Numbered from the stretch's first letter, positions 18,459 through 27,005 are shown. The stretch is DNA of 40,453 nucleotides from Rhodospirillaceae bacterium (GCA_002717185.1 PBDC01000017.1:29072-69524), one strand, 5' to 3'. Program-made: numbers and translations. Notes: a model not told the origin generated them from the letters alone.

Positions 18459-19463
18459 TCAGTTAGCCAGCGTGTTGATTTCGTCATATAACGCTTGCGG
18501 CAGCGATACGCCGGCGCGCTCTGCCTGCGCCCGCAAGGCGAAACGACGCGCACCCGGAATTCGTGTGCCATTTTGCGCTAGAATAGACCCAAACAGCGTT
18601 TCCACCCTTTCGGTAAATTCGCCGCCGGAAAAGCGCTCTGCATCGAGTGCGATGAGAAACTGTCCAGTTCGTGGCGCCGGCCCTTCGGCTTCGAAGAAGC
18701 TACTCGCCTCATAGCCGAACAGTGATCCTGTCATCGCGGCGGCGAAGAGTTCAACCATTAGAACAAGTTGAGCGCCCTTGGCATCGCCCATGGGGAGCAT
18801 AGTGCCGGCCATCGCCGCTTTGGCGTCGGTGGTCGGATTACCCTCGGGGTCAAGGGCCCATCCTTCAGGTATCGGATTGCCCTGTTGGGCGGCAACCATG
18901 ATCTTGCCGCGGGCGACTTGGGACAGAGACATATCGATTACCAGAGGCGCTTCATTGCGCCGTGGCGCTGCGAAGGCGATAGGATCCGTGCCGAACAGAG
19001 CCTTACTGCCGCCCCATGGTGCAATCGCTTCCGGCGAGTTTGCGAAGAAAAGACCAACTAGTCCCGCTCGAGCCAGCTTTTCCACAGGTTGCCCCGCGGC
19101 GCCGGCGTGGTGAGAGTTTCCGATGGCCGCTGCGGCGATCCCCGTGTCTTTTGCGAGTTTGGTGAGATGTTCGACCGCGAGGTTCATCGCGGGGTAGGAA
19201 AAACCTTCCTTGGCGTCGATACGGCGTGCAGCAGCGCCGACATCGTGGCACTCGGGCATCGCCTGACCGTTAACCTTGCCGCTTTTCACCTGTGCCGCGT
19301 AAAAGGGAACCCGCGACGCACCATGACCTTTGAGACCGTCCGCTTCCGCGGTCACGATAGCGGCGGCGACCTGTGCCGCGTTGCGCGCACTGGTGCCGTT
19401 GGCTGTTAGTGCGCGGATTACCAAATTTTCTAATTCGGACAGGGACAGTGTCTTGTCGCTCAT
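18459..19463 (-). CDS. comC: NAD(P)-dependent (R)-sulfolactate dehydrogenase-like, Ldh_2 family
   Basis: The 334-residue product is a malate/L-lactate dehydrogenase family (PF02615) oxidoreductase. It has HGASRVPFYAAQVKSG at residues ~48-63, the catalytic histidine segment IGNSHHAGAAG, and PWGGSKALFGTDPIAFAAP. In Chromohalobacter salexigens a member of this family, ComC, reduces sulfopyruvate to (R)-sulfolactate and works with SlcC to invert sulfolactate stereochemistry. Because the gene is immediately downstream of slcC (stop and start share one base, TGATG) and near suyAB, I assign this role. Alone it could be any 2-hydroxyacid dehydrogenase (malate, lactate, ureidoglycolate). It is cytoplasmic and lacks membrane segments. 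Confidence 0.82.
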   Translation of the reverse strand: MSDKTLSLSELENLVIRALTANGTSARNAAQVAAAIVTAEADGLKGHGASRVPFYAAQVKSGKVNGQAMPECHDVGAAARRIDAKEGFSYPAMNLAVEHLTKLAKDTGIAAAAIGNSHHAGAAGQPVEKLARAGLVGLFFANSPEAIAPWGGSKALFGTDPIAFAAPRRNEAPLVIDMSLSQVARGKIMVAAQQGNPIPEGWALDPEGNPTTDAKAAMAGTMLPMGDAKGAQLVLMVELFAAAMTGSLFGYEASSFFEAEGPAPRTGQFLIALDAERFSGGEFTERVETLFGSILAQNGTRIPGARRFALRAQAERAGVSLPQALYDEINTLAN

Positions 19464-20395
19464 CAGTTTTCCTCGAGCACACGTCGAACGTTGGCGGCTG
19501 TTAGCTCACTCGTCCGCAGATTAGCTTCGTCGGTCAGCCCGGCTATGTGCGGTGTAAGGATAAGGTTTGGAACATTAGCCAAATGTGAGCCGCTTTCCGC
19601 GGTCACTGGTTCCGTTTCAAACACATCCAGCGCCGCCCCACCCAACTGACTTTCTTTCAGCGCATTGGCGAGCGCTTCTTCATCGACAACACCTCCGCGT
19701 GCAGCGTTGATCACGATTGCACCTTTTTTCATTTTGGCAATCGCCGCTGTGTCGAGCAGGTGATGGGTTTCTTGCGTGAGTGGTACGTGCACGCTTATCA
19801 CATCGGAGTTGGCGATCAGCGTGTCAAATGATCTTGACTCCGCCATCGCCCAGGCCGGGTCGTCCACCGAAAGAAAAGGGTCGTAGGCGGTGACAGTAAC
19901 GCCCAGTGGGGCAACGCGGCGTGCGACATCTCGTCCGATAGCGCCGAAACCGATGAGACCAAGAACTTTTCCGCTGCCTTCACGTCCAATCGCATTGGTG
20001 CGAGGCCAGTCTCCTGCTAGGACAGCCTCTGTCACGCCATAGGCGGGGCTACGCAGCAGTGTCGTCATTGTGGTGACAACGTATTCGGCAACCGAGACAT
20101 TGTTTGCCCCTGTCGCCGGGCAGACGGTGATCCCGCGTGCTTCGCAGGCTGCTATGTCGATATTATCGAGACCGACACCCAGGCGACCGATAACCCTAAG
20201 AGATGCCGCGGCTTCCAACAACGCACCGCGAACTTGAGTTCTATTGCGGACGATAAGCGCCGGCGCGTCGCTGATTAGTTCCATTAGGCGATTTAGCTGA
20301 TCGACTAATGCCGGATCGTAGACTACGTCGTAATCTGCGGCGAGATCGTTGACGGCGCTTTGATCAATGAATTCCGTGATGATGATTTTAGCCAT
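19463..20395 (-). CDS. slcC: (S)-sulfolactate dehydrogenase-like, D-2-hydroxyacid dehydrogenase family
   Basis: The 310-residue product is a phosphoglycerate-dehydrogenase-type enzyme. The NAD-binding Rossmann motif is VLGLIGFGAIGRDVA (about residues 145-159). The catalytic Arg-Glu-His set appears as NAARGG, FETEPV and LTPHIAG. SlcC oxidises (S)-sulfolactate to sulfopyruvate with NAD. I chose ATG 20395 over the adjacent GTG 20398 because GGAGATG sits at proper distance. The ACT domain of true SerA is absent. Position between suyAB and comC supports the sulfolactate role rather than serine synthesis. A palindrome-like element at 20504-20526 lies about 110 bases upstream and resembles one before suyA, so slcC-comC probably has its own regulated promoter. 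Confidence 0.85.
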   Translation of the reverse strand: MAKIIITEFIDQSAVNDLAADYDVVYDPALVDQLNRLMELISDAPALIVRNRTQVRGALLEAAASLRVIGRLGVGLDNIDIAACEARGITVCPATGANNVSVAEYVVTTMTTLLRSPAYGVTEAVLAGDWPRTNAIGREGSGKVLGLIGFGAIGRDVARRVAPLGVTVTAYDPFLSVDDPAWAMAESRSFDTLIANSDVISVHVPLTQETHHLLDTAAIAKMKKGAIVINAARGGVVDEEALANALKESQLGGAALDVFETEPVTAESGSHLANVPNLILTPHIAGLTDEANLRTSELTAANVRRVLEEN

Positions 20396-20811
20396 CACAT
20401 CTCCGGCTGTTGTTGGTTGGCGCGGCGTCGCGGCTCTATTCGATCAGGCCGGTAAGATCTCGATATTGCTGATTTTATTCGGTAATGAAAGCAGAGAGAT
20501 ATCCATATCTTATATAAATCCAGGCGACTACTTTTTTGGCTGATTGCAGCATCTTTACTGAGCGAGGCAACAATTTTGCAACTGCGGGCTTTATCGGCTA
20601 TCTCGCGCCGTCCGGCACCGCAATACAAGTGATCGTATAGAACTTCAGTTCACGCAACCTTGAAGCATCAAGAATGTCCGGATGCTGGACTTTTATCGGA
20701 GGGTCAAAAGCCCAAGGGTGACAACTAGGATAGCGATAGCCCAAATTCGATATGGTCGGTCGGATATGCGTCTTTTAGTCCACATCAAGAGAATGGACCA
20801 AAGCGCGCGGG
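20396..20811. other. suyB-slcC intergenic region
   Basis: Some 415 bases separate suyB from slcC on the same strand, unusually long for one operon. A minus-strand frame at 20395-20628 is open but has no recognisable product. The region holds the operator-like element at 20504-20526 and, at the suyB end, a short GC-rich inverted repeat. Both features suggest that slcC starts a second transcript. Confidence 0.5.
20504..20526. promoter_or_regulatory. candidate operator upstream of slcC
   Basis: The element has the core TATCTTATATAAATC and then CAGGCG. It matches the element before suyA at the TCTTATATAA core and at the flanking CAT and CAGGCG, though its right palindrome arm is imperfect. Such a repeat in front of two gene sets of one pathway is best explained as the binding site of a shared regulator, for example the FadR-type or IclR-type proteins encoded nearby. 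Confidence 0.55.
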
Positions 20812-20820
20812 TTACGCGCT
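20802..20820 (-). terminator. weak hairpin over the suyB stop codon
   Basis: On the minus strand AGCGCG, a 7-base loop that contains the suyB stop codon, and CGCGCT form a GC-rich stem followed by only TTT. It could slow transcription or protect the suyAB mRNA end. As an intrinsic terminator it is weak. Confidence 0.3.
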
Positions 20821-21984
20821 CCGGTAAAGTTTCGTCATGACAAACTCTCGATGGCCTAGAGCCTCCGCGCAGGTAAGCCGCCCATTGCAGGTACGCATCG
20901 TGATGTCGATCAGCCGGTCACCCGCTTCGTCGAAGTTCATTTCGCGACGCAAGATGCCAGAAACGTCGAGATCGACATGCTCGCCCATCTCGCGCGCCGT
21001 CCTCGGGTTAGCGGTCAGTTTGATAACCGGCTCGATCGGATTGCCGATAACGTTGCCTTGCCCTGTCGGGAAGAGGTGTACCGCGAAACCGGCGGCCGCT
21101 TGCAAGGTGACGCACTCGGCTGCGGCGGACGATGTGTCCATAAAATATAGGCCCGCGCCTTTGCTTGGCTCTTCTGCCGGCTCTAATACGTCTATATAGC
21201 TTGTCTTTTTGCCAATTTTTTCGAGGTTGCCGAAAGCCTTCTCCTCGATCGTCGTCAGACCACCTTCGATATTGCCCTTGGTTGGTTGGCTATCTGACAA
21301 ATCGGACGTCTTGTGTGGCTCAATGACTTCGTCCATGTAGGCCTGCCAGGTGTCGAAGAACTTTTGCCCGGCTTCTGGGGTTGCGCCACGTTCTTTACAG
21401 ACCTCTTCTGCGCCGGTGATTTCTGAGGTTTCGCCAAAGCAACTTGTGATGCCGAGCGGGTCCATCTTGTCGATGAAGTTGCCAACCGTCGGGTTTGAAC
21501 CGAGACCTGATGTAGTATCCGACTCGCCGCATTTTACGGAGACCCAAAGATCTTCGACCGGGCACTCTTCACGCTGTATTTCACTGGCGTTCTGAACGTA
21601 TTCTTGTGCGATGCGGCTGCCTTCCATGACAACCTTATGTTCACCGTTCCGTTCCAGGGCAAACCCCTCGACCGGTTTTCCGGTTTTGGCAATTCCGTCA
21701 ACGATTCGGCTGGTCCAGCCCATCTCAATTCCGACCACGACGACCGCGGCGACGTTCGGGTTGCAGCCCGTGCCGATCAGCGTCCGGAAGTGCAAGTCGA
21801 GATCAGCGCCAAATTGCAGACGGCCATAATGATGCGGCAGGGCGATGGTGCCTTTCACATTGTTGGCGATTTTCTCACAGGCGGCATTCGACAGATCGTC
21901 GAGCGGCAGGATTACGACATGATTGCGGACACCGACCCGGCCGTTTTCGCGGCGATAACCGTTGAATGATTTGGGAAGAGCCAT
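20812..21984 (-). CDS. suyB: (2R)-sulfolactate sulfo-lyase, beta subunit
   Basis: The 390-residue product is the large subunit of the UxaA-type lyase that splits (R)-sulfolactate into pyruvate and bisulfite. It follows the known SuyB pattern closely: [21 protein letters not shown] at the start, [64 protein letters not shown] and [11 protein letters not shown]. Altronate/galactarate dehydratases share the fold but differ in these blocks, so I favour SuyB over UxaA. The start at ATG 21984 (MALPKSF) follows the suyA stop by 5 bases; a GTG at 21996 is the alternative. Split alpha and beta genes are the rule for SuyAB. Cysteines in KCGESD and SCFGETSE may bind an iron-sulfur centre, as in the family. 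Confidence 0.93.
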   Translation of the reverse strand: MALPKSFNGYRRENGRVGVRNHVVILPLDDLSNAACEKIANNVKGTIALPHHYGRLQFGADLDLHFRTLIGTGCNPNVAAVVVVGIEMGWTSRIVDGIAKTGKPVEGFALERNGEHKVVMEGSRIAQEYVQNASEIQREECPVEDLWVSVKCGESDTTSGLGSNPTVGNFIDKMDPLGITSCFGETSEITGAEEVCKERGATPEAGQKFFDTWQAYMDEVIEPHKTSDLSDSQPTKGNIEGGLTTIEEKAFGNLEKIGKKTSYIDVLEPAEEPSKGAGLYFMDTSSAAAECVTLQAAAGFAVHLFPTGQGNVIGNPIEPVIKLTANPRTAREMGEHVDLDVSGILRREMNFDEAGDRLIDITMRTCNGRLTCAEALGHREFVMTKLYRSA

Positions 21985-21989
21985 CTTGC

Positions 21990-22277
21990 CTACCACTTCG
22001 TCGTTTTGAGGTTATGGGTATGGACATGGTTGCCTTTGCCGATCGGCGCCACTGTCTTGCCGATGCTGTGTCCATATTTAAGAATAGTGGCACCTTCAGC
22101 GATATCGGACAGGGCGACTTTGTGGCCGATGGGAATCGGGTCCAGTGCCGTGATTGTTATCGTATCGTCGGTCTCCATGACCCAGCCGGTCATTTCTGTA
22201 TTGACATCGACGGTTTCGACGACGACCACTCCGACAGAGTCTGTTTTGTCGTGCACAACGAAATGGGGGGCGCTCAT
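21990..22277 (-). CDS. suyA: (2R)-sulfolactate sulfo-lyase, alpha subunit
   Basis: The 95-residue product is the small SAF-domain subunit of SuyAB. It reads [20 protein letters not shown] at the N-terminus and ends [26 protein letters not shown], which is the metal/substrate-binding HVHTHN tail of the UxaA N-terminal domain. The full length fits SuyA (about 90-100 residues). A near-perfect AGGAGG ribosome binding site lies 4 bases before the ATG at 22277. It is the first gene of the sulfolactate block, with a perfect 16-base palindrome about 70 bases upstream. Together with SuyB it releases sulfite, which the cell must oxidise or export; no sulfite dehydrogenase or exporter gene is in the window. 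Confidence 0.93.
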   Translation of the reverse strand: MSAPHFVVHDKTDSVGVVVVETVDVNTEMTGWVMETDDTITITALDPIPIGHKVALSDIAEGATILKYGHSIGKTVAPIGKGNHVHTHNLKTTKW

Positions 22278-22345
22278 CGTTCCTCCTGTGCTTTTTTGAT
22301 GTGCGGCTTCCGGATTGCCTAACCGGTCCGACTTTTGGTAATTGA

Positions 22346-22367
22346 CATGTCTTATATAAGACAGGCG
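22346..22367. promoter_or_regulatory. palindromic operator upstream of suyA
   Basis: TGTCTTATATAAGACA (22348-22363) is a perfect 16-base inverted repeat in the 135-base gap between the D-aminoacylase stop and suyA. Flanking CAT and CAGGCG recur in the element before slcC. The symmetry and distance (about 70 bases from the start codon) fit a dimeric repressor or activator site overlapping the suyAB promoter. Confidence 0.65.
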
Positions 22368-22412
22368 CGGCCGCCGCTAGCCCAAGCCTTGGCAACACAA
22401 CAACCGATAAAA

Positions 22413-23876
22413 TTAGTTTTTAGCAGCGACCTGCAGTTCTTGACGACGTAATGCCTTTCCTGGCCTTTCTCCGGTCGGGGTGCCATTACGCCAGACTACT
22501 TTGCCGTTGACGAATACGGAATCAATCCCTGCGGCGGGGTCCGTTGGAGTCGCGAAATCAGCCTTGTCGATTATCGTATCTGGATCGAAGACCACGATGT
22601 CAGCATAATTTCCCTCAGCGATCACACCGCGGCCGGTTAGTCCAAACTCCGCCGCTGGTAATCCGCTCATCCGATAGACGGCGTCTTCTAGGGTAAGCAG
22701 GCCGAGATCGCGGCTATAATGGCCCAAAACACGCGGAAAAGTGCCCCATAGTCTCGGGTGCGGGAAAATATCATGTGGTAGCCCATCGGAAGCGACCATG
22801 GCATGCGGATATTGTAAGACGCGCTGCACGTCCGCCTCGTCCATTAGGAAATATATCGCGCCCGCCGGCAACAGGGCTTTAGCTGCTTCCTCGGTGTCGC
22901 AGCCCATTTCGTTGGCGATGTCGGCCAGGTCTCGGCCGGCGACATCTGGGCGAGTTTCGGACCAAGTGACAATGACACGGCGCGAATCCTTAACCCGGTC
23001 GACGCTCAGCACCGTCGAGGCTGCGTCGTATGGGTAGACGTCAAGTGTGACATCTTGCTTCCGCCTCACCTTGTCGAGAAGAGCTAGCGATTTTGCTGTG
23101 CCGCCGAAGTTCGCAGCGCCCGCGGATTTATGGTGTGAAAGGACGACCTTAGCGCCGGAGGCACGCCCGATCTCGAAGGCTTCCTCCATCGAATCCAACA
23201 GATTTGCGCCTTCGTCGCGCAGATGGGTCGTATAAAGTGCGCCTTCCGGGCCAAGCAGTTCGGCCAACCGGATTACTTCGGCAGTCGGTGCAGGATTTGC
23301 TGGAGGGTAGTATAGGCCAGTCGACATGCCGATTGCACCGGCCTCCAAAGCTTCGGCGAGATGTTCACGCATGACGTTAATTTCAGAATCTGTCGCGCCG
23401 CGCTGTAAATCGTCCATAGCACCGACTCGGAGTGTCGTGTGTCCGCACAGCAGCGCCGCATTTAGCGCTGGCGGCGTTTCATCGAGCGCAGCAAAAAAGT
23501 CAGCCATTTTTGGAAACCGGTAGCCATCACCCAGCAAGTCCATAGGGGGCGGTGGACGGTCCCCGGTGAAATGAAGCGGAGCAAGGCTAATGCCGCAGTT
23601 GCCGGCGACGACTGTTGCAACCCCTTGGCTCGCTTTGTAGCTCATATCCGGTTTGGCGAGCAGAGCGTGGTCGTCATGCGTATGTACGTCAATGAAACCC
23701 GGCGCGATGACCCGGTCTGTCGCGTCAAGGCGCTCGGGCGCATCTGCCTGTTTTAAATCGCCAACCGTCGTAATTCGCTCGCCCGAGATGCCGATATCCG
23801 CAGTGCGGCGCGGTGCACCACTGCCGTCGATCAACGTCCCGTTTTCAATAATTAATTCGTAACCATTGTCTGGCAT
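22413..23876 (-). CDS. D-aminoacylase / N-acyl-D-amino acid deacylase family amidohydrolase
   Basis: The 487-residue product is an amidohydrolase of the D-aminoacylase group. It has ENGTLIDGSGAPRRTADIGI at the N-terminal beta-sandwich, the metal site DVHTHDDHAL, VAGNCGISLAP (bridging Cys), YTTHLRDEG, VVLSHHKSAG and VASDGLPHDIFPHPR, with the sandwich closing at GKVVWRNG. These enzymes remove the acyl group from N-acyl-D-amino acids, or act on related cyclic amides. The start is ATG 23876 (MPDNGYELIIENG); the frame extends to 23921 without family homology. It lies upstream of suyA on the same strand but the gap contains the palindrome, so suyAB probably has its own promoter. The next gene upstream, an argJ paralogue, is divergent and also handles N-acyl amino acids. 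Confidence 0.87.
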   Translation of the reverse strand: MPDNGYELIIENGTLIDGSGAPRRTADIGISGERITTVGDLKQADAPERLDATDRVIAPGFIDVHTHDDHALLAKPDMSYKASQGVATVVAGNCGISLAPLHFTGDRPPPPMDLLGDGYRFPKMADFFAALDETPPALNAALLCGHTTLRVGAMDDLQRGATDSEINVMREHLAEALEAGAIGMSTGLYYPPANPAPTAEVIRLAELLGPEGALYTTHLRDEGANLLDSMEEAFEIGRASGAKVVLSHHKSAGAANFGGTAKSLALLDKVRRKQDVTLDVYPYDAASTVLSVDRVKDSRRVIVTWSETRPDVAGRDLADIANEMGCDTEEAAKALLPAGAIYFLMDEADVQRVLQYPHAMVASDGLPHDIFPHPRLWGTFPRVLGHYSRDLGLLTLEDAVYRMSGLPAAEFGLTGRGVIAEGNYADIVVFDPDTIIDKADFATPTDPAAGIDSVFVNGKVVWRNGTPTGERPGKALRRQELQVAAKN

Positions 23877-24034
23877 GACCGAACTCGAAATCGGTTGTGG
23901 ATACGCGCACCATAGAACCACTATGGAGGCTTAGCAAAAACTCTCCCCACTTTGTTGATTTGTCGCAATAGGACGTGAATGCCCTTATTGTCTTGCGTCA
24001 TACTGGAATGTAGGCGGGGAGAAAAAAGAGTACC

Positions 24035-25240
24035 ATGACGCGGCGCAAACCTTTGACCAAATCAAAATTTCCGAAGATGCAGCCGATAGAGGGCTTAAAA
24101 TTAGCCACCGGCGCGTGTGGTGTTGCATACCGGGATCGTGCGGATCTGATGTTGGCGGAACTGCAGAAAGGCACACAGATCGCCGGTGTGTTTACGCGCT
24201 CGTTGACTGCATCTGCGCCTGTCAAATGGTGCCGATCCATTTTGCCAGGGGGTACGGTGCGAGCGGTTATTGTTAATGCGGGCAATGCTAACGCGTTCAC
24301 TGGTCGGGCGGGAGACGATATCGTAAGGGCGACGGCGAAACGCGCAGCGGAGATAATCGGGTGCCGCGAGAGGGAGGTGTTCGTTGCGTCGACTGGTGTG
24401 ATCGGTCAGTCGTTTTCTCCAAAGCTAATTCCCAATAAAATTGCGGGATTGCACAGGCGTGCCCGCGCGGATCAATGGCAGCAGGCGGCTCAGGCGATCA
24501 TGACGACGGATACTACGCCCAAGGGCGCTGTGAGCACCGCTGAGATCGACGGCACGACCGTTACGATCAACGGGATCGGTAAGGGCACGCAGATGATTCA
24601 TCCGGATATGGCGACGACCCTGAACTTCCTGTTCACCGATGCAAAAATCCCAGCGACTGTCCTGCAAAACTGTCTGACCTACGCGGCCGATCGATCGTTC
24701 AACTGCATCACGGTGGAAGGCGATACCTCGACTAGCGACTCCCTTTTTCTTTGCGCGACGGGTGCTGCGAAGCATTCACGGATCACGGGTCACCGCGATC
24801 CCCGGTTGAAGGAATTTCGCCGCGCCTTGCTTGAGGTTTGTACAGGCCTGTCGCAAGCTATCGTGCGCGATGCGGAAGCAGCGTCACGGTTCGTAACACT
24901 GCATGTCACCGGCGCGGCGTCCATGCAGGCGGCGCGTAAGATCGGGCGCACCATCGCGTCGGCGACCTTGTTCAAGGTCTCCATGTCAGAAACCTTGCCA
25001 CCTTGGGGCCGCATGATCATGGCCGTTGGTAAGTCGGGTGAGCGCGCCGACAGGGACCGACTGGCCATAGACGTGGGCGGCTTACCCGTCGCGCGAGAAG
25101 GGGCCGTGATCGATGGGTTCGCTGCCGCCACCGTTGCAGAACATCTCGAGGGTTCCGAGATCGAACTGTCTATCGATATTGGTGTTGGCAGGGGCAGGGC
25201 CACTGTGTGGACCTGCGATCGCTCAAAGGGATACGGTTGA
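24035..25240 (+). CDS. argJ: ArgJ-family ornithine/glutamate N-acetyltransferase, 3' frameshift
   Basis: The 401-residue frame matches bifunctional ornithine acetyltransferase/N-acetylglutamate synthase, which moves acetyl from N-acetylornithine to glutamate. The self-cleavage site and nucleophilic threonine are present (MTTDTTPKGA), as are ASTGVIGQ (oxyanion hole), NAGNANAFTG and CITVEGDTSTSD. The KGSGMI block is altered to KGTQMI and EDPNWGR to LPPWGR, so this may be a divergent paralogue. At the end the frame reads CDRSKGYG and stops. Removing one G near 25235 restores GYVDLICRYDT, the usual C-terminal strand. The family's C-terminal substrate contacts (an Asn and a Ser/Thr, from memory) would be lost. 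It may be inactive or specialised. It is divergent from the D-aminoacylase gene. Confidence 0.82.
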   Translation: MTRRKPLTKSKFPKMQPIEGLKLATGACGVAYRDRADLMLAELQKGTQIAGVFTRSLTASAPVKWCRSILPGGTVRAVIVNAGNANAFTGRAGDDIVRATAKRAAEIIGCREREVFVASTGVIGQSFSPKLIPNKIAGLHRRARADQWQQAAQAIMTTDTTPKGAVSTAEIDGTTVTINGIGKGTQMIHPDMATTLNFLFTDAKIPATVLQNCLTYAADRSFNCITVEGDTSTSDSLFLCATGAAKHSRITGHRDPRLKEFRRALLEVCTGLSQAIVRDAEAASRFVTLHVTGAASMQAARKIGRTIASATLFKVSMSETLPPWGRMIMAVGKSGERADRDRLAIDVGGLPVAREGAVIDGFAAATVAEHLEGSEIELSIDIGVGRGRATVWTCDRSKGYG

Positions 25241-25550
25241 CCTGATCTGCCGGTACGATACTGAAAGAAGTTCCTGACCAAGGAATTTGGAGAGTTAGGC
25301 GGCAAATTTCAAAGCTTCAGGTTCCCATATGGCGGACAGATTTATGCGTATTTTCCTAACCTCACCACTATCCTTCGCCTGGTAGACACAGGATCTGAAC
25401 TGGTCTGAAGCAGCGGGAAAACCGATTGTGGCTGATGTGACGCGCGGCCCTCAAGCGGTCGAAGCGATAGCAGAAGCATTGGCTGAACCGTTCGCTAAGT
25501 TCGAATTGGATTGGCTGGTCACGGATAGCCCAAACGGATAGGCTGCTTTC
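25241..25550 (+). other. intergenic stretch with interrupted frame
   Basis: About 310 bases between argJ and the FdrA-like frame. One frame from ATG 25329 reads MADRFMRIFLTSP, an in-frame TAG, NWSEAAGKPIVADVTRG... ELDWLVTDSPNG and a second TAG at 25539-25541, in the same frame as the following FdrA-like ORF. The middle part is protein-like and could be a decayed gene. I cannot assign it to FdrA or any other family. Confidence 0.35.
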
Positions 25551-25736
25551 ATGTCGGACGAGAACCAGGCAATTCGCTCTCTTTTGCAAACGCCAGTGTA
25601 TGTTGTGAATGTTGGGCTGGAGGGATTCGCGCAGGATCTTGAGCGTTGCGGAACGCCAGTCCTGCATGTTGATTGGTCGCCGCCGGCGCGCGGCGATGCG
25701 AAGATAGCTGACTTGCTGTCTAAACTTGGTGGATAG
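25551..25736 (+). CDS. FdrA/AllF C-terminal fragment (or stand-alone domain), 61 aa
   Basis: The 61-residue product reads LLQTPVYVVNVGLEGFAQDL and VLHVDWSPPARGDAKIADLL. This is the C-terminal end of FdrA (AllF), compare the VINIGLRSFA...VVHYQWSPVAGG region of the E. coli protein, which is about 555 residues. FdrA is a subunit of oxamate carbamoyltransferase with AllG and AllH. The N-terminal CoA-ligase-like domains are missing. The ORF is intact, begins with ATG and ends 10 bases before AllG, so it could be translated as a small subunit. The absence of a clear ribosome binding site and the multi-stop sequence upstream favour a deletion remnant. Confidence 0.6.
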   Translation: MSDENQAIRSLLQTPVYVVNVGLEGFAQDLERCGTPVLHVDWSPPARGDAKIADLLSKLGG

Positions 25737-25746
25737 CGCCGGCGCG

Positions 25747-26997
25747 ATGGAAAAAATCGAACAGGCTAATGCTGAAGCGGTACGCCGTTTGCTGGCTGGA
25801 GATCCTGTCCTTATTGACGTGCAGCCGGCAGGCGCAGTCCTTTCGGACTTGAGTGGTCGAACAATCTTGCATGCTGGCCCTCCGATCGAATGGTCACGCA
25901 TGTGCGGGCCCATGCGAGGTGCCATCGCTGGCATCGCAGTTTTCGAGGGTTGGGCCGGAACGCTTGAAGAGGCCACTAGGCTGGCAGCAAATGGCACATA
26001 TCAATTTCATCCAAATCACGAATTTGATGCGGTCGGGCCGATGACCGGTATGACCACAATTAGTCAGCCGGTTATGGTCGTGGAGAACCGCACGACTGGT
26101 AATCGCGCATACTGCACCATTAATGAAGGCCTGGGTAAGGTCATGCGCTTTGGTGGCAATGATCAAGAGGTGCTTGACCGACTGCGTTGGCTGCGCGATG
26201 TGCTGGGGCCAGCGATGGGTGCCGCTCTACGTCAAACCGATGGTATCCCACTCAAGCCTTTGATAGCTCGTGGCCTGACCATGGGCGATGAGATGCATCA
26301 GCGGAATGTCGCTTGCAGTGGTTTGCTTCTGCGCGCGCTGGCACCTGATTTGGCGCGGGTGATGACCGATTCGGCAGAGCTTGCTGAGGCGTTGGCCTTC
26401 ATCGCGGGCAACGATCAGTTTTTCCTCAACGTCGCTATGGCGATGGGCAAGGCGATCACAGATCCCGCCCGCAATATCGACGGATCGACAATCGTTACTG
26501 CAATGAGCCGCAATGGCACCGACTTCGGCATTCGCGTCAGCGGGACTGGCGACCAGTGGTTCACTGCGCCGGTGGAGATGCCAGAGGGTCTCTACTTTCC
26601 CGGCTTCAGCGCCGAAGATGCCAATCCGGATATGGGCGACTCGACGATCGTCGAGACTGTCGGCCTCGGCGGATTCGCTATGGCAGCAGCCCCTGCTGTC
26701 GCCGGGTTCGTCGGTGCTGGTGCGGCGTCCGAGGCTGCTCTCTTCACCCAACGTATGAGTGAGATCACCATATGCGAGAACCCGGAGTGGACAATTCCTG
26801 CGCTGAATTATCAGGGTGTGCCGACCGGGATCGATGTTCGTCTCGTCGTCGATAGCGGAATTGCGCCAACTATTAATACTGGGATCGCGCATAAGAAACC
26901 CGGACGGGGGCAAGTTGGCGCCGGTGTGGTCAAAGCGCCCCTCGACTGTTTCGACGCGGCGCTCATAGGCATCTCAGAACGCCTCGGCGTCGTCTAA
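25747..26997 (+). CDS. allG: DUF1116 protein, AllG-like oxamate carbamoyltransferase subunit
   Basis: The 416-residue product belongs to the DUF1116 family (E. coli YlbE/AllG, YahG). It has IEQANAEAVRRLLAGDPVLIDVQPAGAVL at the N-terminus, LHAGPPIEWSRMCGPMRGA, ECCN-like NVACSGLLLRALAP and the glycine-rich GTDFGIRVSGTGDQWF followed by GLYFPGFSAEDANPDMGDSTIVET. AllFGH carries out transfer of a carbamoyl group from oxalurate to phosphate, giving oxamate and carbamoyl phosphate in allantoin breakdown. I start at ATG 25747; TTG 25726 and GTG 25729 are in-frame options. It is followed by AllH with 8 bases between. No carbamate kinase or allantoin genes are nearby, so the substrate may differ. Confidence 0.88.
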   Translation: MEKIEQANAEAVRRLLAGDPVLIDVQPAGAVLSDLSGRTILHAGPPIEWSRMCGPMRGAIAGIAVFEGWAGTLEEATRLAANGTYQFHPNHEFDAVGPMTGMTTISQPVMVVENRTTGNRAYCTINEGLGKVMRFGGNDQEVLDRLRWLRDVLGPAMGAALRQTDGIPLKPLIARGLTMGDEMHQRNVACSGLLLRALAPDLARVMTDSAELAEALAFIAGNDQFFLNVAMAMGKAITDPARNIDGSTIVTAMSRNGTDFGIRVSGTGDQWFTAPVEMPEGLYFPGFSAEDANPDMGDSTIVETVGLGGFAMAAAPAVAGFVGAGAASEAALFTQRMSEITICENPEWTIPALNYQGVPTGIDVRLVVDSGIAPTINTGIAHKKPGRGQVGAGVVKAPLDCFDAALIGISERLGVV

Positions 26998-27005
26998 ACG
27001 TAGCC

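Noticed and set aside
17593..18714. 373-residue plus-strand open frame opposite the decarboxylase and comC
   Set aside because: It is very rich in Ala, Ser and Arg, has no domain, and lies antisense to two well-supported genes.
26227..26913. 228-residue minus-strand frame opposite allG
   Set aside because: The plus-strand DUF1116 gene explains the region; the antisense product has no family features.
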